A DNA stretch of 64,000 nucleotides from Siccibacter turicensis LMG 23730 (GTDB taxonomy: Bacteria; Pseudomonadota; Gammaproteobacteria; Enterobacterales; Enterobacteriaceae), in contig NZ_AWFZ01000028.1 in NCBI RefSeq assembly GCF_000463155.2, positions 716,910 to 780,909 on the forward strand, written 5' to 3'. This document shows, one piece after another, positions 10,852 through 19,345 of this stretch. The position numbers and the translations under genes were made by a program. The notes under the pieces are model-generated. The model did not search any database. It saw nothing but the letters and a program-made list of their open reading frames with translations, and was not told the origin of the DNA. The stretch's first letter is position 1. Every line of letters begins with the position of its first letter.

Positions 10852-10893
10852 CCGGGATGCACTACACTTCGGTAACACGTTTACTCATCCCGG
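10852..10893 (+). promoter_or_regulatory. Inverted repeat covering the DJ-1 family gene ribosome site
   Basis: CCGGGATG (10852-10859) and CATCCCGG (10886-10893) are perfect inverted arms. The right arm runs into CCCGGAGG, the ribosome-binding site eight bases ahead of the next ATG. It could be an operator or an RNA hairpin masking initiation; neither is shown. Confidence 0.4.
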
Positions 10894-10901
10894 AGGTAAG
10901 A

Positions 10902-11582
10902 ATGAAAATTCTGATGGTACTGACATCCCACGACAAACTTGGCGACACCGGCAAACCGACCGGCTTCTGGCTGGAAGAGTTTGCCGCGCCCTGGTACGTG
11001 TTCCGCGATGCGGGCGTCGACGTCACGCTTGCCTCCCCCGCCGGGGGCCAGCCGCCGCTCGACCCGGTGAGCGACCAGCCGGATGCGCAAACCCCGGATA
11101 CCGAACGTTTCCGTGCCGACAGCGCGGCCCGTCAGGCGCTGGCCTCAACCCATAAGCTCAGCGACATCAACATCGACGAGTACGATGCGGTGTTCTATCC
11201 CGGCGGTCACGGCCCGCTGTGGGATCTGGCGGAAGATCGCCACTCGATTTCCCTGATTGAAAAATACTGGGCGAGCGGCAAACCGGTTGCCGCGGTGTGT
11301 CACGCGCCGGGCGTGCTGCGCCATGCCAAAAAGCCCGACGGCTCACCGCTGGTGGAAGGTAAACGCGTCACCGGCTTTACCAACAGTGAAGAAGAGGCCG
11401 TGGGCCTGACCGATATCGTGCCGTTCCTGGTGGAAGAGGCGCTCAAGCAGAACGGCGGCCTGTTCGAACGCACCGATGACTGGGGTGAATATGCCGTCAC
11501 CGACGGCCATCTGATTACCGGCCAGAACCCGGCCTCGTCAGGCATTGCCGCCCAGGAACTGCTCAAAGCGCTTGACCTCTGA
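10902..11582 (+). CDS. DJ-1/PfpI (Hsp31-like) family protein
   Basis: 226-residue class I glutamine-amidotransferase-fold protein. The nucleophile elbow is Cys133-His134 in AVCHAPGVL. The acidic partner is probably Glu25 or Glu26 in WLEEF, and GGHGPLWDL is at 101-109. Family members include glyoxalase III-type and Hsp31-like proteins; the substrate here is unknown. The ATG at 10902 has GGAGG ahead; a longer frame from 10857 overlaps the inverted repeat and is not favoured. The gene sits between bioA and ybhB, neighbours that are adjacent in E. coli K-12. Confidence 0.85.
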   Translation: MKILMVLTSHDKLGDTGKPTGFWLEEFAAPWYVFRDAGVDVTLASPAGGQPPLDPVSDQPDAQTPDTERFRADSAARQALASTHKLSDINIDEYDAVFYPGGHGPLWDLAEDRHSISLIEKYWASGKPVAAVCHAPGVLRHAKKPDGSPLVEGKRVTGFTNSEEEAVGLTDIVPFLVEEALKQNGGLFERTDDWGEYAVTDGHLITGQNPASSGIAAQELLKALDL

Positions 11583-11597
11583 CTGACAGGAGCTGCC

Positions 11598-12074
11598 ATG
11601 AAGTTATTCAGCAACGATTTTAACGACGGCGACAAGCTCCCGCTTCGTCACGTGTTTAACGGAATGGGCTATGAGGGCGACAACATTTCGCCCCACCTGG
11701 CCTGGGACGAGGTACCGCCCGGCACGAAGAGCTTTGTGGTCACCTGCTACGACCCCGATGCGCCCACCGGCTCCGGCTGGTGGCACTGGGTGGTGGCCAA
11801 TATTCCCGCCGACACGCGCGTGCTGCCGCAGGGGTCGGGATCGAGCCTGGTGGCCCTTCCTGACGGGGCCATTGAAACCCGCACCGACTTCGGCGAGACG
11901 GGTTACGGCGGGGCCGCGCCGCCGAAAGGCGAGTCCCACCGCTACATCTTTACCCTGCACGCGCTGGACGTGGAGCGGCTTGACGTCAACGCCAACGCCA
12001 GCGGCGCGATGGTGGGGTTTAACGTCCATTTTCACGCCATTGCCAGCGCCACGCTGACCGCCATCTATATCTGA
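11598..12074 (+). CDS. ybhB: YbhB, PEBP/Raf-kinase-inhibitor-like protein
   Basis: 158-residue phosphatidylethanolamine-binding-protein fold, the E. coli YbhB length. The DPDAPTGSGWWHWVV anion-site motif and a later GAAPPKGESHRY segment are conserved. Its biological role is unknown. It lies 15 nt after the DJ-1 family gene, so the two are probably co-transcribed. Confidence 0.93.
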   Translation: MKLFSNDFNDGDKLPLRHVFNGMGYEGDNISPHLAWDEVPPGTKSFVVTCYDPDAPTGSGWWHWVVANIPADTRVLPQGSGSSLVALPDGAIETRTDFGETGYGGAAPPKGESHRYIFTLHALDVERLDVNANASGAMVGFNVHFHAIASATLTAIYI

Positions 12075-12091
12075 GACATTTTGTTACTTTT

Positions 12092-12117
12092 GAAGCCGGT
12101 TTGTGCAAATCGGCTTC
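12092..12117 (+). terminator. Hairpin after ybhB
   Basis: Long stem with arms GAAGCCG and CGGCTTC and an inner TTTG/CAAA pair just after the ybhB stop. The T-run is weak (CCCGTTTGG), so it may stabilise the 3' end rather than terminate strongly. Confidence 0.45.
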
Positions 12118-12131
12118 CCGTTTGGCTCAAC

Positions 12132-12146
12132 TTAGTATAAAAAGGC
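12132..12146 (-). other. Lambda attB-like core between ybhB and ybhC
   Basis: On the minus strand the sequence is GCCTTTTTATACTAA, one mismatch from the phage lambda core GCTTTTTTATACTAA, and the following GTTGAG resembles the E. coli attB flank. It lies in the same ybhB-ybhC gap as attB in E. coli. No prophage is present. Confidence 0.65.
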
Positions 12147-12192
12147 TGGTTTCTCAGGTACCTCTTTTTAACTTGCATAGCTGGAGCCACCC

Positions 12193-13503
12193 TTGAACAT
12201 ATTCCCGGTATCCCGTCTGGCGCTGATGCTGGCCGTCGGCGTGACGCTGACCGCGTGTAGCTCGACGCCGCCGGACCAACGTCCGTCCGAACAGCACGCC
12301 CCTGGCACCGCCTCACGTCCGGTGCTGACCGCTGATGAAGCGCAGAACTTCACCGCGGCGCGCTATTTCGCCTCCACCGATCCGAACGCCGCGCCCTGGT
12401 CGCCGTCAGCGATCCGTCTGCCTGCGCAGCCCGACTTCGTGGTCGGCCCGGCCGGTGAAAACGGCGTGACGCACACCACCATTCAGGCCGCCGTGGACGC
12501 CGCTATCGCGAAGCACTCCAGCCAGCGCGTCTACATCGCCATTCTGCCAGGCGAGTACCAGGGCACGGTCTACGTACCGGCAGCGCCGGGCAGCGTAACG
12601 CTGTACGGCACCGGTGATAAGCCGCTGGACGTGAAGATCGGCCTCGCGCTGGATTCCGAAATGGATCGCAATACCTGGCGCCACACCGTAAACCCGTCGG
12701 GCAAATATATGCCGGGTAAACCGGCCTGGTACATGTTCGACAACTGCCAGAACAGCCGCAACGCCACGGTAGGCGTTATGTGTTCAGCAGTGTTCTGGTC
12801 GCAGAACAACGGTCTGCAGTTGCAGAACCTGACCATTGAAAACACCCTCGGTGACAGCGTAGACGCCGGTAATCATCAGGCGGTTGCCCTGCGCAGCGAT
12901 GGCGACAAGGTGCAGATCGACAAGGTGAATATTCTGGGTCGCCAGAACACCTTCCTGGTCACCAACAGCGACGTGCAGAACCGCTTCGTCACCAATCGCC
13001 AGACCCGCACGCTGGTCAGCAACAGCTACGTGGAAGGCGATGTGGATGTGGTTGCCGGTCGCGGCGCGGTGGTGTTCGATAACACCGATTTCCGCATCGT
13101 GAACAGCCGCACCCAGCAGGAAGGCTACGTGTTCGCTCCGGCGACTCAGGCCAACATCTATTACGGCTTCCTCGTCATCAACAGCCGCTTTACCGCCGCA
13201 GGCGATAAGGTCGCGCAGCTGGGCCGCGCCTGGGATCTGGAAGCGGGCGAAAACGGCTATGCGCCGGGCCAGACCGCCAACGGCCAGGTGGTGATCCGCG
13301 ACAGCGTGATCAACGAAGGCTTTAACAACGCGACGCCGTGGGGCGATGCTGCCAGCTCTAAACGTCCGTTCACCGGCAACGTCGGTACCCAGGACGAAAA
13401 AGGCAACATTACCCGCGATCTGAACGACGCCAATGCTAACCGCATGTGGGAGTTCAACAACCGCGGCGTCGGCAGCGCCGTTGTGGCGGAGCCGAAGCAG
13501 TAA
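12193..13503 (+). CDS. ybhC: YbhC, pectinesterase-fold outer-membrane lipoprotein
   Basis: 436-residue lipoprotein with signal peptide and lipobox LTAC (Cys22), followed by a right-handed beta-helix of the pectin methylesterase family. GDVDVVAGRGAVVFDN corresponds to the family active-site strand. E. coli YbhC is an outer-membrane lipoprotein of this fold with acyl-CoA thioesterase annotation; pectin is not a proven substrate. The start is a TTG at 12193, the only position giving the conserved signal sequence, with GGAG upstream. Confidence 0.92.
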   Translation: MNIFPVSRLALMLAVGVTLTACSSTPPDQRPSEQHAPGTASRPVLTADEAQNFTAARYFASTDPNAAPWSPSAIRLPAQPDFVVGPAGENGVTHTTIQAAVDAAIAKHSSQRVYIAILPGEYQGTVYVPAAPGSVTLYGTGDKPLDVKIGLALDSEMDRNTWRHTVNPSGKYMPGKPAWYMFDNCQNSRNATVGVMCSAVFWSQNNGLQLQNLTIENTLGDSVDAGNHQAVALRSDGDKVQIDKVNILGRQNTFLVTNSDVQNRFVTNRQTRTLVSNSYVEGDVDVVAGRGAVVFDNTDFRIVNSRTQQEGYVFAPATQANIYYGFLVINSRFTAAGDKVAQLGRAWDLEAGENGYAPGQTANGQVVIRDSVINEGFNNATPWGDAASSKRPFTGNVGTQDEKGNITRDLNDANANRMWEFNNRGVGSAVVAEPKQ

Positions 13504-13522
13504 CCGTACTGCGGCACCATTG

Positions 13523-13556
13523 AAAAAGGGCGTATCCATGGATACGCCCTTTTTTT
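13523..13556. terminator. Bidirectional terminator ybhC/pgl
   Basis: Stem GGGCGTATCC/GGATACGCCC flanked by A5 on the left and T7 on the right, placed between the convergent ybhC and pgl genes. Confidence 0.9.
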
Positions 13557-13584
13557 GTCCATCCGCCTCGCAAAGGCGCGCGGA

Positions 13585-14580
13585 TTACTGCGCGTTAACC
13601 ACCACCCACATCGGGCCCTGGCCTACGGCGTAACGCCCTTTCTCACTCAGCAGCCCCTGCGCGCCTTCAATGGCGTACACCGCGATATGGTGGGACTTCT
13701 GCCCGGCGGCAATCAGGTATTTCCCGGTGCTGTCGATATTAAAGCCGCGCGGCTGGGTTTCGGTCGGCTGGAAGCCTTCCAGCGCCAGGACGCTGCCGTC
13801 TTCGGAGATGCTGAAAACGGTCAGGATGCTGGCGGTGCGGTCACAGGTATAGAGGTGACGCCCGTCCGGCGTGATGTGGATATCCGCCGCCCAGCGGGTA
13901 TCGGTAAAGTCCGGCGGCATGATATCGAGCGTCTGAACGCATTCGATATTGCCGTGGGCGTTGCTGAGCTGCCACACATCCACCGAGCCGTTCAGCTCGT
14001 TGACGCAGTAGGCGTACTTCTGATTCGGGTGGAACGCCATATGGCGTGGGCCAGCGCCCTCAACGGTGGTGACTTCCGGCGGCGTCTGCGGAGAGAGCGA
14101 ACCGTCCTCGCCGAGGGTAAACAGGCAGATGCGATCCTGTTTCAGCGCCGGCACCCACAGGGTGCGGTTGTCCGGGGAGATGTTCGCCGAGTGGCACCCT
14201 TCCAGACCTTCCACCACCGCGACGATCTCGCCCGGCAGGCCGTCGTTCAGGCGCGTCACGCTCACGCAGCCCGCGTTATAGGAGCCGCAGAACAGGAATT
14301 TCCCGCTGTGGTCGGTGGAGATATGGGTCGGGCTGCCCGGCAGTGCGCTGTGGCCTGCCTCAGCGAGAATGCCGTCTTCCGGAGAGATGCGGTAGGCGAT
14401 TACACGAAACTCCGGGCGTACGCCCACGTACAGAAAGCGCTTGTCCGGGCTGATGACCATCGGCTGGACCTGGCCCGGCACGTCGACGACCTGCAGCAGC
14501 GTCAGATCGCCCTGCTCTTCAAGGCGCCAGACGTGGATCTGCTGGCTTTCGGGACTGGCGGTATAAACGGTTTGTTTCAT
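13585..14580 (-). CDS. pgl: 6-phosphogluconolactonase Pgl (YbhE)
   Basis: 331-residue seven-bladed beta-propeller lactonase of the oxidative pentose-phosphate pathway, the same length as E. coli YbhE. It hydrolyses 6-phosphogluconolactone in the cytoplasm. Conserved propeller segments such as [12 protein letters not shown] and [13 protein letters not shown] are visible. Divergent from ybhA. Confidence 0.96.
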   Translation of the reverse strand: MKQTVYTASPESQQIHVWRLEEQGDLTLLQVVDVPGQVQPMVISPDKRFLYVGVRPEFRVIAYRISPEDGILAEAGHSALPGSPTHISTDHSGKFLFCGSYNAGCVSVTRLNDGLPGEIVAVVEGLEGCHSANISPDNRTLWVPALKQDRICLFTLGEDGSLSPQTPPEVTTVEGAGPRHMAFHPNQKYAYCVNELNGSVDVWQLSNAHGNIECVQTLDIMPPDFTDTRWAADIHITPDGRHLYTCDRTASILTVFSISEDGSVLALEGFQPTETQPRGFNIDSTGKYLIAAGQKSHHIAVYAIEGAQGLLSEKGRYAVGQGPMWVVVNAQ

Positions 14581-14722
14581 GAATGCTCCTTTCCTGAAAA
14601 CGGGGGAAGATAGTCACAAGGGTAGCGTATTTATCCATCAGTGCGCGCCGGGTTTTGTCCGGACGCCGCCACGGTGTACCATCACCGCAAACCTTATGAT
14701 TCAACAAGACCTGGACACACGA

Positions 14723-15541
14723 ATGACCCTTCGCGTAATCGCACTCGATCTGGACGGCACGCTGCTGACGCCGCAGAAAACCATCCTGCCGGAATCCCTT
14801 GACGCACTGCGCCACGCGCGCGAGGCGGGCTTTACGCTGGCGATCGTCACCGGCCGCCATCATGTCGCCATCCATCCTTTTTATCAGGCACTGGAACTGG
14901 ATACACCTGCAATTTGCTGTAACGGTGCTTATTTGTATGATTATCATGCAAAAAAGGTGCTCTCCGCCGACCCGCTGCGCCCGGATCAGGCCGTTGCGCT
15001 GACCGGGATGCTGCAAACGCATCATATTCACGGCCTGATGTACGTTGACGACGCGATGATGTATGAAATCGCCACCGGACACGTGCTGCGCACCCAGAAC
15101 TGGGCCCAGCGGCTGCCGGAACACCAGCGCCCGGTGTTTACTCAGGTGTCCTCTTTGCAGGAAGCGGCCCACAGCGTGGAGGCGATCTGGAAGTTCGCCC
15201 TGACGGACATCGACACCCTGAAACTCAACGCCTTTGCCACTGAAGTGGAGCAGACGCTGGGGCTGGTGTGCGAGTGGTCATGGCACGATCAGGTGGACGT
15301 GGCGCAGAAGGGCAACAGCAAAGGAGCACGCCTCGCCCAGTGGCTGGCGACCCAGGGGCTTGGCATGGAGAACGTGGTGGCGTTCGGCGACAACTACAAC
15401 GATTTAAGCATGCTCGAACCGGCGGGCCTCGGCTTTGCGATGGGCAATGCCGACGACGCCATTAAAGCGCGCGCCGACAAGGTAATTGGCGATAACACGC
15501 AGCCCAGCATCGCCGAAGCGCTCTACCAGTACGTACTCTGA
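14723..15541 (+). CDS. ybhA: HAD-IIB phosphatase YbhA
   Basis: 272-residue haloacid-dehalogenase phosphatase. The nucleophile motif DLDGTLL is at residues 9-15 and the motif IV region GDNYNDLSML is near the C-terminus. E. coli YbhA dephosphorylates pyridoxal phosphate and some sugar phosphates. I chose the ATG at 14723, which gives the E. coli N-terminus MTLRVIALDLDG; the open frame upstream crosses into the pgl promoter region. Confidence 0.95.
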   Translation: MTLRVIALDLDGTLLTPQKTILPESLDALRHAREAGFTLAIVTGRHHVAIHPFYQALELDTPAICCNGAYLYDYHAKKVLSADPLRPDQAVALTGMLQTHHIHGLMYVDDAMMYEIATGHVLRTQNWAQRLPEHQRPVFTQVSSLQEAAHSVEAIWKFALTDIDTLKLNAFATEVEQTLGLVCEWSWHDQVDVAQKGNSKGARLAQWLATQGLGMENVVAFGDNYNDLSMLEPAGLGFAMGNADDAIKARADKVIGDNTQPSIAEALYQYVL

Positions 15542-16600
15542 TCAGGCGGAGATCGAGACGCTTTTCACCTGGGCATAGAGCCACAGCCCGGGTTTAATCG
15601 CCAGCTCATCCCGCGCCCAGGGGCTGATGCGCGCCCAGAGCGTGCGCCCCGCCACATCCAGCGCCACTTCCACCTGGCCGTTATCGTCATAGCACTGTTT
15701 CACCTGTGCCCGCAGCAGGTTGCGGATGCTGCTTTGCAGCGGCGGCTGGAGCACCAGCGAGACGTCAGACGCCTGAATGCGGATGCGCAGCGTGGCCTGC
15801 AGCGGCTTGTCGAGCCGGTTAACCCAGACGTGCTGGTCGCCAATCGCCAGCGCGGTCATGGCGTAGTGCGGGTGATGCTCCAGCACGGACACCTTGAGGA
15901 CGCTGCTCTGCTGCTCCGCCGGCAGCCACGGGTGCATCACCCGGCTACCCCACACGCTCTCCAGCGGACCAAAGGCTTTCACCTCGCCGCTCTCCAGCAC
16001 CAGCACGTTATCCGCCAGCTGCTGAATTTCATCCAGCGAATGGCTGACGTAGAGCATCGGCACCGAGAACTCCCGCGCCAGGCGCTGCAAATACGGCAGC
16101 AGCTCGCGCTTGCGCGGCAGGTCGAGGGAGGCAAGCGGTTCGTCGAGCAGCAGCAGTTCGGGGGCAGTGAGGATTGCCCGGCCAATGGCCACGCGCTGCT
16201 TCTCGCCGCCCGACAGCGAGCCGGGCAGACGGGTGAGAAGTTTCTCGATGCCCAGCAGCGCCACCAGCTTATCGAAATGGCTGGCCATGCTTTTCGCCAT
16301 GCCATATTTCAGGTTGCCCGCCACGTTGTAGTGCGGGAACAGGCGCGCGTCCTGGAACACGTAGCCGACCCGGCGTTTTTCCGGGGGAAGGAAAACCGCG
16401 CCCGCCGTATCGCTCAGCACCCGGCCGTTGAGGACGATACGCCCCTGCTCGGGACGCGTCAGGCCGCTGATGGCGTTGATCAGCGAGGTTTTCCCGGCGC
16501 CGGAAACGCCAAACACCGCGGTGATGCCTGCGGCCGGCAGCGTCTCGTTGACGCGCAGACGGTGGTTGCCCAGGGTCTGGGTAAAATCGAGCTTCAGCAT
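15542..16600 (-). CDS. modC: Molybdate importer ATPase ModC
   Basis: 352-residue ATPase of the ModABC molybdate importer, the E. coli length. Walker [10 protein letters not shown] (31-39), signature LSGGE (129-133), Walker B LLLLDEP, and a C-terminal Mop/TOBE domain binding oxyanion (roughly 290-352). It overlaps the modB stop by one base; last gene of modABC. Confidence 0.97.
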   Translation of the reverse strand: MLKLDFTQTLGNHRLRVNETLPAAGITAVFGVSGAGKTSLINAISGLTRPEQGRIVLNGRVLSDTAGAVFLPPEKRRVGYVFQDARLFPHYNVAGNLKYGMAKSMASHFDKLVALLGIEKLLTRLPGSLSGGEKQRVAIGRAILTAPELLLLDEPLASLDLPRKRELLPYLQRLAREFSVPMLYVSHSLDEIQQLADNVLVLESGEVKAFGPLESVWGSRVMHPWLPAEQQSSVLKVSVLEHHPHYAMTALAIGDQHVWVNRLDKPLQATLRIRIQASDVSLVLQPPLQSSIRNLLRAQVKQCYDDNGQVEVALDVAGRTLWARISPWARDELAIKPGLWLYAQVKSVSISA

Positions 16601-17292
16601 CAGGCGTTCCCCAACCGTTTACGGCTGACGGTCGCCAGCCACTCCGCCACCATCAGCGATACCAGCGCCAGCACGATAGCAATGACGCACAGCCGTGCGG
16701 CAGCGCCTTCACCGCCGGGGGTCTGGATCAGGGTATACATGGCCGATGGCAGGGTGCGGGTTTCACCCGGAATGTTGGAGACAAAGGTAATCGTCGCGCC
16801 GAACTCGCCCAGCGAACGGGCGAACGCCAGCACGGTACCGGCGATAATGCCCGGCAGCATCAGCGGCAGCGTGATGGTAGCGAAGACGCGCCAGCGCCCG
16901 GCACCCAGCGTGCGTGCCGCCTGTTCGAGGCGCAGATCCACCGCTTCCAGCGCCAGCCGTATGGCGCGCACCATCAGCGGGAAGGACATCACGCAGGCGG
17001 CCAGCACCGCACCGCGCCAGCTAAAGGCGAAGGTCAACCCGAACCAGTCGTACAGGTATTTTCCAATAAACCCGTTGCGCCCCATCGCCACCAGCAACAG
17101 GTAGCCCACCACCACCGGCGGGAGCACCAGCGGCAGGTGGATAAGGCTGTCGAGCAGCGCTTTGCCGGGAAAGGTGCAGCGCACCAGGATCCAGGCGACA
17201 AGCACCCCAAACGGCAGGCTCACCAGCACTGCCAGCGTTGAGACTTTCAGGCTGAGTAATACCGCCTGCCATTCGGGTTCGGTCAGAATCAT
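16600..17292 (-). CDS. modB: Molybdate importer permease ModB
   Basis: 230-residue inner-membrane permease with about five membrane segments. It carries the EAA coupling loop [15 protein letters not shown] followed by [11 protein letters not shown], which contacts ModC. It overlaps modA by four bases. Confidence 0.97.
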   Translation of the reverse strand: MILTEPEWQAVLLSLKVSTLAVLVSLPFGVLVAWILVRCTFPGKALLDSLIHLPLVLPPVVVGYLLLVAMGRNGFIGKYLYDWFGLTFAFSWRGAVLAACVMSFPLMVRAIRLALEAVDLRLEQAARTLGAGRWRVFATITLPLMLPGIIAGTVLAFARSLGEFGATITFVSNIPGETRTLPSAMYTLIQTPGGEGAAARLCVIAIVLALVSLMVAEWLATVSRKRLGNA

Positions 17293-18062
17293 TGCGTAGT
17301 CGTGAATCCGTAACGTTTAAATACCGCCGCAGCCTGCGGGCCTTTCAGATACTCATAGAACGCCTTTACCGCCGCGTTATCGTGCCGGGCGACAATCGCC
17401 ATCGGGTATTCCACTTTCTTGTGCGAGTCTTCCGGGAAGGTGGCGACCACTTTCACCTCTTTGCTGGCGATAACGTCGGAGCCGTAGACGATGCCGAGCG
17501 GGGCTTCGTTGCGCTCCACCAGCGCCAGCGCGCCGCGCACGTCGTCAGCCGGGGCCAGCATCGGGCTTACCTTATCCCAGGCACCCAGTTTTTGCAGCGC
17601 CTCTTTGGCGTAGATGCCCGCCGGCACGTGCGCCGGATCGCCCACCGCCAGTCGACCGCCGTTGAGCAGGGTTTTCCAGTCGGTTTTCTCGCTGATGGTA
17701 AACGGCTTCTGAGCCGAGGCTTCCGGCGCAATCACCACCAGACTGTTGGTCAGCAGCGTAATACGGCTTGAGGCATCCACCGCGTTTTTACTCGCGGCAT
17801 AGTCCATCCACTTCTGATCCGCCGAGATGAAAATATCCGCCGGGGCGCCCGCTTCTATCTGGCGCGCCAGCGTTGAGGAGGAGGCGTAGGATGCCACCAC
17901 CTGCACATATTTTGCTTTGGTGTAATCGGCTGCAATGTCCTGCATCGCGTTGGTCAGCGAGGCTGCTGCAAAAACGGTTACTTTTTCTGCCGCCTGCGCC
18001 TGGCCTGCCATCGCCAGAGAGAGCGCCGCGCCGGCCGCCAGTCGAACCCATGATGTTGCCAT
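17289..18062 (-). CDS. modA: Periplasmic molybdate-binding protein ModA
   Basis: 257-residue binding protein with a Sec signal peptide cleaved near residue 24 (AQA/AEKV). Conserved ligand-site segments FAAASLTNAM, SSTLARQIEAGAPAD and DVRGALALVERNEAPLG are present. I chose the ATG at 18062, preceded by GAGG, over an in-frame ATG four codons upstream that overlaps that ribosome site. Confidence 0.96.
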   Translation of the reverse strand: MATSWVRLAAGAALSLAMAGQAQAAEKVTVFAAASLTNAMQDIAADYTKAKYVQVVASYASSSTLARQIEAGAPADIFISADQKWMDYAASKNAVDASSRITLLTNSLVVIAPEASAQKPFTISEKTDWKTLLNGGRLAVGDPAHVPAGIYAKEALQKLGAWDKVSPMLAPADDVRGALALVERNEAPLGIVYGSDVIASKEVKVVATFPEDSHKKVEYPMAIVARHDNAAVKAFYEYLKGPQAAAVFKRYGFTTTQ

Positions 18063-18084
18063 GATTAACCTCATTTTATCGCTT

Positions 18085-18108
18085 CGTTATATACGCGGTA
18101 ATATAGCG
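18085..18108. promoter_or_regulatory. ModE operator of modABC
   Basis: Half-sites CGTTATAT and ATATAGCG are separated by eight bases, 22 bp upstream of the modA ATG. This is the E. coli mod operator architecture with one mismatch in the right arm. ModE-molybdate repression of modABC is inferred. Confidence 0.88.
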
Positions 18109-18164
18109 GCTATTCTGTTCAATTCACAGGAGTATCGGCAAAAAGGGGAAGAGCTTGAGAGCAA

Positions 18165-18187
18165 AACGCCCGGTCAGACCGGGCGTT
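18165..18187 (-). terminator. acrZ terminator
   Basis: On the minus strand, stem CGCCCGGTC/GACCGGGCG is followed by TTTTGCTCTC, ten bases after the acrZ stop. Confidence 0.75.
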
Positions 18188-18197
18188 CGCAAGGGAT

Positions 18198-18347
18198 TCA
18201 GCGGGTTTCTCTGGACTTGTCTTTGTGACCGACGCCCGAGAACAGGTTGAAGATTTCACCCAGACCGTAGATGGCGCCCAGGATAATGGCCATCACTACC
18301 GGCACCATGAGCACGGCAAATACGAGACTTTTCAATAATTCCAGCAT
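18198..18347 (-). CDS. acrZ: AcrZ, small AcrB-associated membrane protein
   Basis: 49-residue single-span inner-membrane protein that binds the AcrB efflux pump and tunes its substrate range in E. coli. The translation begins [18 protein letters not shown] and continues [15 protein letters not shown], nearly identical to E. coli AcrZ except for the tail. It is encoded between modA and modE, as in E. coli. GGAGGCG precedes the ATG. Confidence 0.95.
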   Translation of the reverse strand: MLELLKSLVFAVLMVPVVMAIILGAIYGLGEIFNLFSGVGHKDKSRETR

Positions 18348-18478
18348 GGTCGCCTCCAGTAAAAAAGAACTTCTATTCTACCCTCGTCGGCAAAAAACGC
18401 ACTCCCCTTTTGTGCGGTGCCCATTTGCGCACCCGCCCCGCCGTGAGTCACAATGCGTTTTTTTCTCAGGAGTTCGTG

Positions 18479-19270
18479 ATGCAGGCTGAAATTCTCCTTA
18501 CCCTCAGACTTCAGGAGCGGTTGTTTGCCGATCCGCGTCGGATCACGCTCCTTAAACAGATAGCGCAAACCGGCTCCATCAGCCAGGGCGCGAAGCTGGC
18601 GGGCATCAGCTATAAGAGCGCCTGGGATGCCATCAACGAGATGAACCTGCTTAGCGAGCAAACGCTGGTGGAACGCGCTACCGGCGGCAAGGGCGGCGGC
18701 GGTGCGCTGCTTACCCGCTACGGCGAACGCCTGATCCAGCTTTACGATCTGCTGACCAAAATTCAGCAAAAGGCCTTCGATGCGCTGAGCGACGACACGC
18801 TGCCGCTCGACAGCCTGCTGGCGGCCATCGCCCGCTTTTCGCTCCAGACCAGCGCGCGCAATCAGTGGTTCGGCAGCGTAGTGGCGAGCGATAACAAGGC
18901 GCTCCAGCCTCAGGTCGGCGTCCTGCTGGCCGATGGCGAGACGCGCATTAACGCTGCGGTGACCGGCCAGAGCGCAGACCGGCTGGGGCTTGCTCCCGGC
19001 AAAGAGGTGCTGGTGCTGATAAAAGCCCCCTGGGTCTCGCTGACCCGCGATCCGGTCCTGGCGGCAGACGCCGACAACCAGCTTCAGGGCGTGGTGACCC
19101 ATATTGACAGCGCCGGGGAAGTCCACGAAGTGCTGGTGCGGCTGCCGGACGGGCAAACCCTGTGCGCCACGCTTTCCGATGCGCAGTTCGCCGCCGCAGC
19201 GCCAGAAGAAGGTGCTGAGATCACCGCATTTTTTAACGCCGATCGCGTTATCCTCGCCACACTCTGCTAA
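18479..19270 (+). CDS. modE: Molybdate-responsive regulator ModE
   Basis: 263-residue regulator with an N-terminal winged helix (about residues 1-120, with the SISQGAKLAGISYKSAWDAIN helix-turn-helix) and two tandem Mop oxyanion-binding domains. Dimeric ModE-molybdate represses modABC and activates moaA; both predicted boxes are in this window. I chose the ATG at 18479, matching E. coli MQAEILLTL and preceded by CAGGAG. Confidence 0.96.
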   Translation: MQAEILLTLRLQERLFADPRRITLLKQIAQTGSISQGAKLAGISYKSAWDAINEMNLLSEQTLVERATGGKGGGGALLTRYGERLIQLYDLLTKIQQKAFDALSDDTLPLDSLLAAIARFSLQTSARNQWFGSVVASDNKALQPQVGVLLADGETRINAAVTGQSADRLGLAPGKEVLVLIKAPWVSLTRDPVLAADADNQLQGVVTHIDSAGEVHEVLVRLPDGQTLCATLSDAQFAAAAPEEGAEITAFFNADRVILATLC

Positions 19271-19345
19271 AACCCGGCCGCGCATTGACAAGCGCGGCGT
19301 CACACCGTATCCCTGTCAGTTCTGCTGCAAAAAACGGGATATAAC

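Noticed and set aside
15734-17104. 456-codon open frame antisense to modC-modB
   Set aside because: It spans two real genes on the opposite strand and has the His/Gln/Arg-rich composition typical of shadow frames.
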